A stretch of 64,000 bases of DNA from NCBI GenBank assembly GCA_022059125.1, contig JAEUWY010000012.1, positions 2,294,001 to 2,358,000 of the forward strand, given 5' to 3'. The notes under the pieces were generated by a model that did no database searches, was not told where the DNA came from, and saw only the letters and a list, made by a program, of their open reading frames with translations. The translations under genes and the position numbers were made by a program. This DNA is from Corynespora cassiicola (taxonomy: Eukaryota > Ascomycota > Dothideomycetes > Pleosporales > Corynesporascaceae). Positions 1 through 12,699 of this stretch are shown piece by piece (position 1 is the stretch's first letter; every line of letters begins with the position of its first letter).

Positions 1-780
1 TCCTTTACACCATCAACCCAAATATCCACCTTTTCGTTGTAGAAACACAGGCTTCCTGCGATAGCTGCAGTCTTTGTTATCGGGTCGTCGTATGCCCATA
101 CAATATCCCTGTGCTCTTTGCTATTCACGACAACATGGTGATAGTTTGCATCTCCCTTGTAGGGGCAATGCGTTACGGTGTCGCTCTTCTTCAAAACGTC
201 CCAGTTGACTGAATCTCTGGGGAGATAGTATCTTGTGCGGTAAGGCTTTTCATCAAGGAAAAGCGATTTCGATGATTCTGCGAGCTTCACCCCGTCGAGT
301 TCGACACGGATCGTGCTCGTGGAAGGTGTGACGTCGATGCGTCGTTCGGGATTCTTCGGATGGTCTTTTATGGGCTCGCCGTCTTGGAACCATTGGTCTA
401 TCGCGTTGAAGTCGACCTTGACAAGGTCTTTAAGTTGTTCCGTGTTGAAGAAAACGACGCTAGATGTAGAAGCGTTGCCGGAGGTCAGTTCGCCAAGCCA
501 AGCCCTATCATTGGTTCCGGGAACAGGTTCCTTCTTGGCTAACGTGGCATCGAGATTGAAGTCCGCCACGGGGATGTAGAATCTGCATTAAGTGAGTCTT
601 AGATACACATGCTTAACATTGGGTGTGGATATACTGAGGATGGTAAGGTATCTCGTAGACGTGGTACGCTCTGTTGCTATCGAATATATCCTTCCCGTTG
701 AAAACACCCCTGACGTAGTACTTGACTTCTATGGCCTTGAGGGGGCCATCAGTGGCCAGCCTCTGGGCCAGTTTAACTAG
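1..780 (-). CDS. DUF427-domain protein with two DUF427 units, 3' end cut by the window edge
   Basis: Translation of the minus strand gives two consecutive DUF427-like units. The first has RGVFNGKDIFD and YHPQFYIPVADF. The second has IRVELDGVKLAES, RYYLPRDSVNW, CPYKGDANYHHV and AGSLCFYNEKVDIWVDG. DUF427 is a small beta-rich domain of unknown biochemistry, common in fungi and bacteria. A 52-nt GT-AG intron at 583-634 joins the first unit in frame (YHP-Q-FYIP). The C-terminus lies beyond position 1. The 5' end is unsure: the frame is open from 780 (LVKLAQRLATDGPLKAIEV, as in relatives) but no ATG lies in that stretch. An upstream ATG at 844-846 or 874-876 could be joined only by an implausibly short 33-nt intron (782-814). 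Family call is firm; start is open. Confidence 0.82.
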
Positions 781-1881
781 TCTGTCGGGAATCAGCAGAG
801 GAGACGGTTTTTACAGCAAGAAAACGAACTCGCTGTTGTTTACCATTTGGATGACTCTGGAAAACTTCGAGTACATTCAAGGTGCGATATATTTTTTTCG
901 ATTAAGCCAAATGGAAGTGGCGTACTTCCAATGTTTTATGGAGGAGCTCCTCGTTGTCACTCAGACGCTCGCTATTGGTAATCCATGGCACGGCGCCCAA
1001 AATAGTATAGCGCCCTCGTCATCACTCTGGCCGCCCCAATCCTCAAGAGCCACGCGAAATCGCGACGGACCAACTAGTTCGGAACCTCTATAGCTCTAAT
1101 ACAAGTGCATCATTAGTAATGTTCGCAGTGGGCTATGTATTGCAATCTCGATCCGGTCTGTGCGCAAGGGCGTCCCCGCACAAGTCTGGTCTATGGATTT
1201 AGGAAACATCTTGAGATGGTTAAATCCGGAAACGACTCGGCTCTAAAATCAACGATCCTAATCTGAAAACGGCGCGCTCTGATGGCAACTACTTGATACT
1301 GTGTCGGCTCAACAATGCACTGTCCCTATTTGAGATAACAGCTGCAAGACCGGAATCATAACAAAGATCCCTAAACCACCTGTTGCTTGTGAGACATAGG
1401 CGGCACGAGGAAGGCAGATTTTGTAAAACATAATAAGCGAGAATTGGGATTTACACCTACTCTAACGTTGGAAACTCCTACCTCGATCCTAGGAGGGGAG
1501 CTGCGATCGATGATACGCACTAGCACTAACTTATATAGTATTCTCAGGGCTGACTTCCTTAATCAATCCTTTTACCCACTCTAGATTTCAACGAACACTT
1601 CTCCTGTCGCTCGTCCCTTTTTCAGCTCATTGTTTATTGGATACCGTTCTTCGAAGCTTCAATATCTCAATAGGGATATCAACGACAGTCGACCTTTGGT
1701 ATTACTGCCGTCAGCGTCTCTCTTCTATTGGCTCTTAACTAGTATCCGGGCACTTGAGAAGAGGGTAGGACGAATCTTCCGACTAATCAGAGGTAAGTAA
1801 AAAACCCCACAAACTCCTGCTACGAGCGGTATATCACACATGAAGTGAAACATCCAGATTCTGACCCTTTCCTACAGTAAT
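781..1881. other. Intergenic stretch
   Basis: Holds the unresolved 5' end of the DUF427 gene (to about 876) and the upstream region of the F-box-like gene. A pyrimidine-rich tract near 1560-1640 and TATA-like text near 1531 (tatata) are visible. I see no coding region, RNA gene or repeat. Confidence 0.4.
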
Positions 1882-2937
1882 ATGAACACCCAAGGATCAC
1901 CTCTTTTCAGTCTTCCTGTCGAGCTGCGATTGATGGTCATAGAGTTTTTGACTGCCGACCTCCTAGACGAGCAAGGCTATATCGAAGCACGCAACTTCGC
2001 CAAACTCCCTCCCTTTTTCTATGCTTGCTCGCACTTTTTAGCTGAAGGCAGGCGTATATGGCTCAACTTACCACTGAAGATTACCTGCGCTATCCGATTC
2101 ACAGGGGAAACGTCCGCTTCTGATAGGCGCGGAGTCCACTGGATATGCACAGTATACAGAGGCAGGCAGCCAAAGAATTTGCGCATGGATGTTCCCGTGA
2201 TGGGTCATTTAACATTCAATAACCCTCAAGAACTCGAAAGTCCGTTACTGCCCAAGTTTGACAGTATGGGATGGCCCTAGTACTCAGTCCTCATAACCCT
2301 CAGGCAGCCTGACAACGGCAGTTTTGACAGAATTGGCCCTCATATTGCCACTAAAGCCGTGTCATTGTTCAGGTACCTTTCGTCGCTACCTAAAGTTACA
2401 CTGAGAGGTTGGGTCGTGCCATTCTTAATTTACGACTTGACGCTCATCTTTGCATTTATGAACAAAGCTTGTGTCAGAGAAGTCAAGGAAGTCCTCACTC
2501 TGAAACTTCTTGGCATCAAAGAATGGCTGGATCATCCTTTGAGTGTGGTCTGCGATCCCAGAAACCAGCTTGTTTACTCCATTTTGGGCGGTCTGCTAGC
2601 CGCCATTGTCAAGCGACAACCCAAGGTACCCAAGATTCGGATCACAGGGCTCGGGAGATGCGCAGCAGATATGCAACAAAAGTTTGAAGCCATCACCAGG
2701 GCTGACTTACGAGATAATGGCTCCACGAGGCAACAATGCTCGATTGCAGCGTTCGCGCTGTATTGGCCATTTCCTCATAGGTTTGCGGGTCTGTGGATGG
2801 AACATAACGGAGTCCGCCAGATGTTAAGGATTAGAGCATCTGCTGAGAACCTGACAACAGCATTGACCGTGAACCAATGGGGTGGACTGGTTTGGGAATC
2901 ATTGGAAAAAACATACAATTGGGAGCTTGCAGAGTAA
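1882..2937 (+). CDS. F-box-like protein, with an in-frame TAG or an unusual 48-nt intron
   Basis: The N-terminus (FSLPVELRLMVIEFL, residues about 10-24) is an F-box-like motif, which binds Skp1 in SCF ubiquitin ligases. The rest resembles fungal F-box proteins of unknown target. The frame is open from 1882 to 2937 except for one TAG at 2278-2280. An intron at 2240-2287 (donor GTCCGT, acceptor ACTCAG) is a multiple of three, removes the stop and yields 335 aa. The same rare GTCCGT donor seems to be used in the gene at 17545. The alternative is a nonsense mutation or an edited UAG. Gene is likely; its intactness is undecided. Confidence 0.6.
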
Positions 2938-3583
2938 TGCCAGAGCAATAGATGAATGTTCAAAGGGGCACCTTTAGGGGCCCTCGGTGAATACATGGAC
3001 GATTGATGAGGAGATGAATTGTAAATTGACGTAGGGTGCGGCAACACTCCAGCGTACCAGGTATCTGAGGTACTTTGTGCCAAGTAGTCACGTGCCAGCT
3101 CGACAAAAACCGGGGGCCCACGCACTGCCAATGCACGAAATGCCGACGCAGGAACCTCCCGGCCCCCCTTCGCACAATTCTCGGCCTCCATCCCCGACAA
3201 GACGAAGCCATCCACCTCCAAGACAAATAGCGTCCGCAAGAGGAAGCTCGCACGTCTCGCAAAACAGGCGAAGTCCGCGCACTTCGGAATCAAAAGGCTT
3301 CCGATTGGCCGGCGAGGCGCAAAGCCGACGCCCACTTCCGAACGGTGGGGCAAGCGGGGAAGCCGAAACGGGGAGAGGGACGGTATCTCTGGCACATTAT
3401 CGCGGTAGCTATCTTAACCTTCGCTTGCATAATGGCTATTAGGTATTAATACATAATTGTACTGGCCTCGCGCTAGCTTGCCTTTGCTTTTCTCCCCCTC
3501 CTTACTGTTCCCTGCCCCCCCAAAAATTATTCGCAACCCCTCCACTTACTCCCCAATATACCCCTCCCCGGTTCCCCTCCACC
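2938..3583. other. Upstream region of the alcohol dehydrogenase gene
   Basis: GC-rich non-coding stretch between the F-box-like gene and the dehydrogenase ATG. Open frames on both strands overlap each other here and look like GC-rich noise. A C/T-rich tract (about 3490-3580) directly precedes the ATG, as is common at strongly expressed fungal genes. Confidence 0.5.
3301..3359 (+). promoter_or_regulatory. Possible CCAAT box and CreA/CRE1-type sites upstream of the alcohol dehydrogenase
   Basis: An inverted CCAAT (ATTGG) lies at 3304-3308. Two matches to the CreA consensus SYGGRG lie at 3345-3350 (GTGGGG) and 3354-3359 (GCGGGG), about 225-240 bp before the ATG. CreA/CRE1 mediates carbon catabolite repression, and fungal alcohol dehydrogenase genes are classical targets. 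The motifs are short and degenerate, so binding is an inference. Confidence 0.35.
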
Positions 3584-4690
3584 ATGACCGATGCCCTCCC
3601 CTCCACGCAGACGGTGGCCTGGATCGACGCCCCAGGCCCAGACTGCATCCTAAAGATCCGCGACGGCGTCCACGTCCAACAGCCCGGCGACCACGAAGTC
3701 CTCGTCCAGCTCGAATGCTCGGGAATCTGCCACTCGGACTGCCACAACGTCAAGGGCCAGGGCGTCTACACCGAGGTGCCCGGCCACGAGGGTGTCGGTA
3801 AGGTCGTCAAGCTGGGGCCCAAGGCGCCGGACTCGCTGCTGGGCAAGAGGGTGGGCGTCAAGTGGTTGTACAGCGCGTGTGGGGCGTGCTCGGTGTGTAA
3901 GAGGGGCCAGATCAACAACTGCGCAAAGCAAAGTAACACGGGGAGGACGACTTGGGGGACGCTGCAGCAGTACATGGTGGCGGACGGGCGCTATGTGACG
4001 ATGATTCCCGAGGGTGTGAGCAGCGAGGTGGCGGCGCCGCTGCTGTGCGCGGGTCTCAGTCTTGCGGGTGGGACGTCCAAGCTGGAGCCCGAAGTCAAGC
4101 CCGGGGATTACGTGGTGATTGTGGGTGCAGGAGGAGGTCTGGGACACATTGGCGTACAGATCGCGAGTATTAAGGGGTACAAGGTCATTGCCGTGGATAC
4201 GGGTGCTGACAAGGCGCAACTGTGCAAAGAGATGGGAGCTATGGCATTCGTGGATTACGCAAAGGAGGACACGGTCGCAGCCGTCAAGGCTTTGACTGAT
4301 GGCGAGGGCGCACATGGGCTCATCTGCGTGGCTGGCTCTGAGCGCGCATACACTTCGGCACCAGAGCTACTTCGCAGCAATGGCGTTTTTGTTTGTGTAG
4401 GCCTGCCACCGCCTACTTTCATGTTCCCCATGAGCCCAATCCACATTGCCAACCGAGGTACGTTGCTGATACCATCTACAAGTCATCTTAGCTAAACGAT
4501 TACAGGTTTGATCATCAAGGGCTCGTCCACTGGAACGTCAGAGCAGATGGATGAGATTCTTCAGTTGGCAAAGGATGGCAAGATCACGCCCCGCATCGAG
4601 GTATACGACTTTGCCGACTCGCCCAAGATTATCGAGGAATTGGTAAGGTACGAGGTCACCGGTAGGAAAGTTGTTCGGGCTCCTGCGTAG
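3584..4690 (+). CDS. Zinc-dependent alcohol dehydrogenase (MDR family)
   Basis: Cytosolic-type NAD-linked alcohol dehydrogenase interconverting alcohols and aldehydes. Two exons, 3584-4457 and 4506-4690, joined over a 48-nt intron (GTACGT...TTACAG), give 352 aa, the usual length of fungal ADH1-type enzymes. Visible motifs are the catalytic zinc ligand Cys49 in SGICHSD, His68-Glu69 in PGHEGVG, the structural-zinc cysteines C99, C102, C105 and C113, and the nucleotide-binding glycine run VGAGGGLGHIG. It is followed by an acidic residue (AVDTG), which favours NAD over NADP. No targeting peptide is seen (start MTDALPSTQ). It converges with the VAO-type oxidase, their stop codons 112 bp apart. The preferred substrate (ethanol or another alcohol) cannot be read from sequence. 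Confidence 0.93.
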
Positions 4691-4802
4691 ATGTGTTCGC
4701 AGATAATCATAATCGAAGGATATATGTCCAACAGCTGGTGGTAACGACTTGCACTACCGCAGGAGGTAGCCTGTATGATGATGAATTTGCCACATTCCGG
4801 GT

Positions 4803-6854
<2,052 letters not shown>

Positions 6855-9256
6855 GGTGGAGTGTGTGTTGTGCTGTGTTTGAGATATGGTAGAAATACTG
6901 AGAATATCCTGGTTCTTCGAGATTATTATAAGTCATTAGCTCCAGAATCAAGTGACTTCTCTAGATACTGGGGGATTTTGTGGGGCGTGCGGAGAAATCA
7001 AGGGAGCTAACGCAAGCTCCGTAAAGCATCCGTAGACATCCTGAATGTCAGACCAGTAGGAGAAGACTATATTTTAATTGTAGGCAAATCAAACTTACGA
7101 TTTTCTATTTTCTTTCTGCTTTTGAATGGCCGGTTCCCACGACCATGTAGCCGACCTGTCCTTGACGGGTTTATAGCGCACTTTCGCCATGTTTCCGACC
7201 GCATTACGCGCAATCACGTACCTATATAGCCTATAGTTCATCTAATCATGCATAAGCTACTATGGTTGTATCCTCTGTTACACCAGAGCTCAAAAGTTTG
7301 GAGCGCCGGAATGACCTGAACAAATTCAAACTGTATTAGTCAATTGGGCGGATGTATGCTAGGACAAGAGTTTCCGCGTCGATAATCTATCGCTTTTTTA
7401 TTGCCCCACGCGTTTCGCAAGGTCTGATGTCGTTGCTTTACCCGGTAGCGCCGTTTGTGTCGGTCTCACCATATGCGGGGTGTTGACGTCCATTACCGGT
7501 CATGATCGGCCCGGTTCCTTGTGGGGCACATGGACAGCCAACTTCTCATGCAAAACATAACCCGCAAAAAAGATAGCAAACTTAAAAAAAGCCGAGATCC
7601 GACAATAAAATACGAAACTAGATATTATCAATTCTGTCAAACTTCTGCCAGCAAAAAATGAAGCCCTGAATTGAGTACATTCTGCTGGCTCGCCCAAGAC
7701 CTGATATCCCTCCTCAAACATCCGCATTGAGCAGACGATTTGATGAAAAATAAATGATAGAGTTATAAATTCCGCATGTAATTTAATTGTTTGAGCCTTG
7801 TACTATATGCTTTTGGCCTTGGATATGCCTGCAAGTTCCTTAGAAGAAGAGTGAAGCCTCAAAAACGGTAGCAATGAGTCAACCATAGCCGATTGGCAGA
7901 AGTTGACAAGCATTACACTCTTTGCTTAGGCCAACGGATTCGGACAATTGGCAGGAATATAGAAAAACCAAAGTATAAAGTTATCACAAGGCGGCTAACC
8001 CGGGCAACCAACAGCCGGACATGGTGACATTGCAAATGCATGCCGGTAGTGATAAAGTACCGAATGCATCCGCAATCAGATACCTTGTCTATGTAAGGCA
8101 GCTTCAGGTGATACCAAGATGGGATGTTATCATGTCGGGCGTGAACCTTGCGGCTACAATTGGGCCATCATCCTCGCCGACTCTGACAGACACCAAGAAA
8201 ATTGAAGGGAAAGATGCATCGAATAGTCCAGACTAGCAGCAAGCTGCATAACTTCTGGTCCTACCGTGCTGTCGCCAGCGCTTACCATCCCCAACAAACA
8301 CGTGCTCTGGAGCACCCATTCGTAGAGAAATTCAACGATGGGGGCGACTTTCTTCATTTTCGGGTCCTATCTCTGGAGCCTCCGGTACTTCTTGCAGGCT
8401 GTAGGTTAAAAAGCTGGACGATTGAGCAAAAACATACCGGTGACGCGACCTGCAGCGGACATGGTGGGGGATTCGGGTCCCGCCCGCTTGCGCAAAGCGA
8501 GTTTGTCTCATGTCTAGGCATGCCTGAGACGATGAAGGTAGTTGACTTGTTGCAAGCGGCTCCAAAGGAGCTCGGCGGTCCCGGTAGCGAGTACAGCTTG
8601 ACCCTTACCCGCCTTCTCAGTGGAGTGGCGGAATGCAATTTGCTCTTACCCCGAAAGCAATTGCGTCCATACACCTGATGGTGCAGTCGCAAATGCAGTT
8701 AACAAAATTGCTGCCCAATTTCAAGCAAGGATCAAGGCCTCTGGCAGGCGAATCGAAGAAATAGCTCAGTCCTGGAGAAAAGACGCATCGGGACCAGCAG
8801 CCCTAGGCTTCCCGGGCCGGGAAATGAAGTGTCGAGCACCAAAGAGCTAAACCTCTTGACACATGAGGAGAAAAAAAAGGGAGGACGGAGGGGGGCAGAT
8901 GGTTTATAAGTAGGCCTTGCTTGGTCGGTGCAGTCTTGTGTAGCGCAAAGAGGGCTAATGTGAACGTTGGTCAGGACGTGTCAGATTTAAGGCGTCTGCC
9001 GGGAACTGGATCAAGTGAGCCAATCGGAATCTAATATTGAAGGCGAGCATGAAACTATACTCACATATAGATTATGACTGAGCTGTTACCTGGTCAGCCC
9101 TTATCAAAGTGCATCATGGAAATGCATGCCGCTGGTATCAGCAAACGAAACAACATTTCCAAGTTTTCCTGAGTGGTTTGTACTACACGATCAAACGAAC
9201 GTGTCTCAATCATTTAGATATCTGGAAAGTTTCAAGTGCTGACAAAGCACCCATGA
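6855..9256. other. Gene-poor stretch
   Basis: The first part is the upstream region of the VAO-type gene (polypurine on the plus strand near 6780-6850). The remainder contains only short open frames on both strands (longest about 158 codons at 8202-8678, with overlapping antisense frames). None shows a recognisable motif or convincing splice structure. No RNA gene or clear repeat was seen. Confidence 0.4.
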
Positions 9257-10089
9257 ATGCCTTCGAAGACGGGCGACCTCTACATCGATGCTTTCAGCCC
9301 ACCCTTGCGAGCCATTGATCTCCTTCAATTTCTCGACATAGACAACAACTATGATGCTAGTGCACACTTTGCTGAAATACAATTACTTCGAGAGGATCTG
9401 GAAAGCCAAATGAAACGGGAACTATCGCTAGTCAAAGAATGTACTCGGCTTATGGACGCAATCGCGAAGCTTGTACAGTCGCTGGACAAGAAGAATAACA
9501 AGATCAATTGTCTGGAGCAAGAGCTTCGAGAAGCTCAACAAGAGAAATTGAAAGCTCAGATTGGCCTTTGTTTAGAGGAATCCAAGGTTCACACTGCAAT
9601 GGAGGATATTCAAAAATCGAAACGGGAAACTAAAGACATCGCCGACGCATACAAGAAACAGGCAAAGCGGCTACAAAGTATTCAAGGCAAGTGAAAACAT
9701 GGGGAATTTGGTGCAGAGTAGGTACCCTCAAAAGTTCACATTTATTAGAAATCAAATCTCATTTTTTATGCAGTAAGATTATAGAAGAGATCAGTCAGGT
9801 CAAGAGACCCAAGTCACGCATTATTTCCTGTACTCAATGCTACTCGAAAGGTTGGAGATGCGATAATGGCCCTCCATGCCAGAATTGCACTGTGCGTCAT
9901 AAGGAGAAGACCTGCAAGCGCATCAAATGTGAGTATTTTCCAAAATTTACCTGTAACAAGCATTCTTGCACCTTGGCACACGAGGAGGATAATTATCTGG
10001 TTTTCATACCTCATGTAAAAAATGCGTCAGAAGAGGGACCGCGGAGACTCCCCGGCAAAATCAAGACTCGGTTACATCAAACCTTCTAA
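9257..10089 (+). CDS. Coiled-coil protein with a Zn2Cys6-like cluster and a CCCH zinc finger
   Basis: Two exons (9257-9690, 9774-10089; 83-nt intron GTGAAA...ATGCAG) give 249 aa. Residues about 40-140 are a charged heptad-like coiled coil (LLREDLESQMKREL, INCLEQELREAQQEK). The C-terminal part has C164-x2-C167-x6-C174-x5-C180-x2-C183-x8-C192, which fits Zn2Cys6 spacing. It is followed at once by C197-x7-C205-x4-C210-x3-H214, a CCCH finger. In most fungal regulators the Zn2Cys6 cluster is N-terminal and precedes a coiled coil; here the order is reversed and a second finger is fused. DNA or RNA binding is a guess; the role is unknown. Its neighbours at 10597 and 11844 also join Cys motifs to coiled coils. 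Confidence 0.65.
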
Positions 10090-10596
10090 GAAAAAGAAGG
10101 ATGCTGATGGCAAATCTTGAACGGGTTCCTAGTGTGGCTATCTTCAAACTCCTTGCTTTCAATTCGGTATGATACCAACAAGATATTGTAAACACCTCTA
10201 TTTTGATGTAAAACGGATTCTTATTTCCCGAGAATGAACGATCAGCTTACTAATTGTCTATGTGATTTTCTATCTGAGGTTTTCTGAAGTATATACAAAA
10301 GCTTCGATAGCATTTCGAATACTTGGAGAAAAAAGTTGATAAATACCGCCGAAAAACCTCACTACTGACCCGCGTCCAGCTTTTCCCAGTCGAATGAATG
10401 TGTCACCATTTTCATAGAGACCTTATTAAAGAGCCTTTTTATCTATTTGTCAACAATATGGGTGCCTGATGGATGAATGTTTGGGCACTCTGCCACGGTA
10501 CACTTCCCGCGACGGATAGCGAATTGGCAGAGTTTGATGTTAGAACTAATTTTAGTCATTACACGCAATGAAGACAATAAGGAATTCATTCCATGC
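10090..10596. other. Intergenic stretch between convergent genes
   Basis: AT-rich sequence between the 3' ends of the zinc-finger gene and the minus-strand Cys/coiled-coil gene. No coding region, RNA gene or repeat recognised. Confidence 0.4.
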
Positions 10597-11064
10597 TTAC
10601 GAACTTGGACCAGGGGTTCGGACCTTTGAAGTTTGATCTTGAGCGTTTCGACCCTTCGTGGTGTGAAGCGCCAGCTGTAGGTGCTTAACCTTTTGCTTGG
10701 ACTTGGAGTATCTCTGAACAGCCTCCTCGTAAAGTTTCTTGTATTTATGAGACTCTTCCTTGGCGCTCTCCTCGCCTTCCAGTACTTCAGGTTTCTCCTT
10801 CCGCTCTTTATTGATCATACTCTCGAGAATCTTGATTCTATTCTCGAGTATTTTGATGCTGTGCTCAGCCTCGACTTTCTCCTCCTGTGCCAGTTCTAAG
10901 CGATTGAAGAGGTCCTCGATCTTCTATTTCTTGTCTTCGATCACTTGTTCAAGATCATTGTTGATGTTCTTGTCGCACCGTTTGCACACATCGGAACCCA
11001 TGTAGTTCTGGGCACCCTCGACCTCACAGTGGCCACAGGGTTGGCCGCAGTCTTCACAGGCCAT
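10597..11064 (-). pseudogene. Cys-rich coiled-coil gene interrupted by one in-frame TAG
   Basis: From ATG at 11064 the minus strand is open for 155 codons to TAA at 10597, except for one TAG at codon 47 (10924-10926). The N-terminus carries six cysteines in pairs (C3, C6, C10, C13, C27, C30), like a small zinc ribbon. After the TAG a heptad-like coiled coil follows (IKILENRIKILESMINKE and onward to about residue 130). No other stop or frameshift occurs. Explanations are a recent nonsense mutation, UAG-to-UGG RNA editing or readthrough, or a 66-nt in-frame intron (donor GTGTGC, ending at the TAG) that would remove the C27/C30 pair. The protein family is not recognised. The architecture mirrors the gene at 11844. 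Confidence 0.5.
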
Positions 11065-11843
11065 TGTTCGATGAGCTTCTTGGAGGTTTCGTTTGGTTGA
11101 TAACTCGTTGGAAGGAAGGTTAACGTGAAGAGACTAAAATCGGTAGAAGCAAATTATTCGAGCTAATGGAACTGAAAGAGGCAGAGGAAGGTGTCAGGAG
11201 ACTAATGCGGCTATAGATTGTCTGTGCTCAGTTTCATCAGGGCGTTTGTTGTAACACAGCTTGTAAATCGATTACAAGAATAGAGATTGCACGGGCAGTG
11301 AAATTAGGTTCACATGCACTTGGATGGGTTCAAACCTAAGTAAGATTTCTCTTAGCACTTGAATTTTCAATTTGTGTAAAGTAATATTAGTTTAGTAACT
11401 ACTCTATAGTTTTACAATTTTTAGTCTATGCGTATTAACATTGAAAATATATAATAAAATAATTTTATAAGAGATCGGAGTGCAATATATAAGAAAGTAA
11501 AAATGATAAGACTTTAAGAAATCGTCGAAGGCGGAATTAGGTACCATAGTTTATAACCAAAACGTAGCAGATGTTGGGACATCCAACATTCGTATACATA
11601 AGAGTATGGATATATAGCAAAATGTATTTTTGACAAATTTTTTTCACTGTGCGAAAGGTATTTAATGGAAGGCTACTTTGCCATTATCTGGTGGTGCAGT
11701 GCCAGCCTGGATGAGCAAACAGTGTTTCACATGCCGCAGCCCACCACCTGGACACGTCCTTCATAACCTTAATATCCATATACTCAATCCACCAGCCTCA
11801 GGCCATACTGTCAATACCCGCGGTCGACCTTTGAATTGTAGCC
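11065..11843. other. Very AT-rich spacer
   Basis: Divergent spacer between the two Cys/coiled-coil genes. About 11390-11480 is strikingly AT-rich (runs such as tatataataaaata). No coding region or RNA gene recognised. Confidence 0.45.
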
Positions 11844-12437
11844 ATGCTTCGTCCAGATGGCATTCCCCTATGTGGGGTCTGTAAGGTCAGATTCTACGAC
11901 TGCTACTGTCCACAGAACAGCGACATAAAGAACAAGTTCCACCAGATCCAGGTTTATCGCAAGAATATATCAGAATTTAGGGTGGGTTCGGTAAGGCTCG
12001 TTCAAAAGGCTCAACTGGACAATCAAAAAGCCAGAGACAAATCCAAAGAGGCTCAGCGTCTGAAAAACGAGATCTGTGCCCATCGTAAGGCCATAGTTAG
12101 AGACAAGACGAACTGTGAGCATCATATGAATCAGATCAATCTCCTGGTCGAGGAAAATGGTCTCTTAGAGCAGCTTCGCTTCCATATCGATGAGCACGAA
12201 CGTCTCTCAAGCAACATTATTCGTCATGCTGACGAAATCTCGAGCCACGCTGCCAAAATTATGCTCCTCGAAAACGAGAAAAACAACTTCATCCAAGAAT
12301 CTCAGCGCGGTTTAGAACATGCCCGGCGTCTGCGCAGGGAGATTCGGGAGACCAATCAGGAGTTAAGGCATGCTTGGCAGGAATTCACGCGTCTTTTCAA
12401 AGCGAGGCGGCATGCTTGGAACGTGATTTTGTGCTAA
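11844..12437 (+). CDS. Small Cys-motif coiled-coil protein, function unknown
   Basis: Intact single-exon frame of 197 aa. Cysteines at residues 10, 13, 20 and 22 (CGVCKVRFYDCYC) form a possible zinc-binding knuckle. Residues about 50-185 are a long, highly charged coiled coil rich in Lys, Glu, Gln and Arg (for example RLKNEICAHRKAIVRDK and ELRHAWQEFTRLFK). No signal peptide or membrane segment is present. The architecture, a short N-terminal Cys motif followed by one coiled coil, matches the broken gene at 10597-11064. It partly mirrors the zinc-finger gene at 9257, where the order is reversed. I do not recognise the family; a zinc-stabilised oligomeric protein is the most I can infer. Confidence 0.6.
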   Translation: MLRPDGIPLCGVCKVRFYDCYCPQNSDIKNKFHQIQVYRKNISEFRVGSVRLVQKAQLDNQKARDKSKEAQRLKNEICAHRKAIVRDKTNCEHHMNQINLLVEENGLLEQLRFHIDEHERLSSNIIRHADEISSHAAKIMLLENEKNNFIQESQRGLEHARRLRREIRETNQELRHAWQEFTRLFKARRHAWNVILC

Positions 12438-12699
12438 AAGCCTGGACATGGAAGAGAGCGCCATATCGGCCCAATCACTGTAAGTCTCTACGTTTTCCAG
12501 GAAGAGTAATACTGACAAGCCAAAGATTCTACGACACAACATGCTGCCACTGCACTACATCTGAACAGAGGCGTTACATTGGAAACGCCATTCTGATGGT
12601 ACGCAGGCCTCCAATGAAACAGCTGCAAATGCAGTACACCAGTCCTGGGAGGATGGATCTGGACTGGCACGGCTCTGCATGAGCGCCAGCATTTTTTCT

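Noticed and set aside
2775..3395. 206-codon minus-strand frame over the F-box-like gene's 3' end and the alcohol dehydrogenase promoter
   Set aside because: It overlaps a coding region in antisense, has no family motif, and a plus-strand frame covers the same GC-rich DNA; this is typical of GC-rich noise.
8154..8692. Overlapping plus and minus frames of 110-160 codons
   Set aside because: No recognisable domain and no coding bias favouring either strand.
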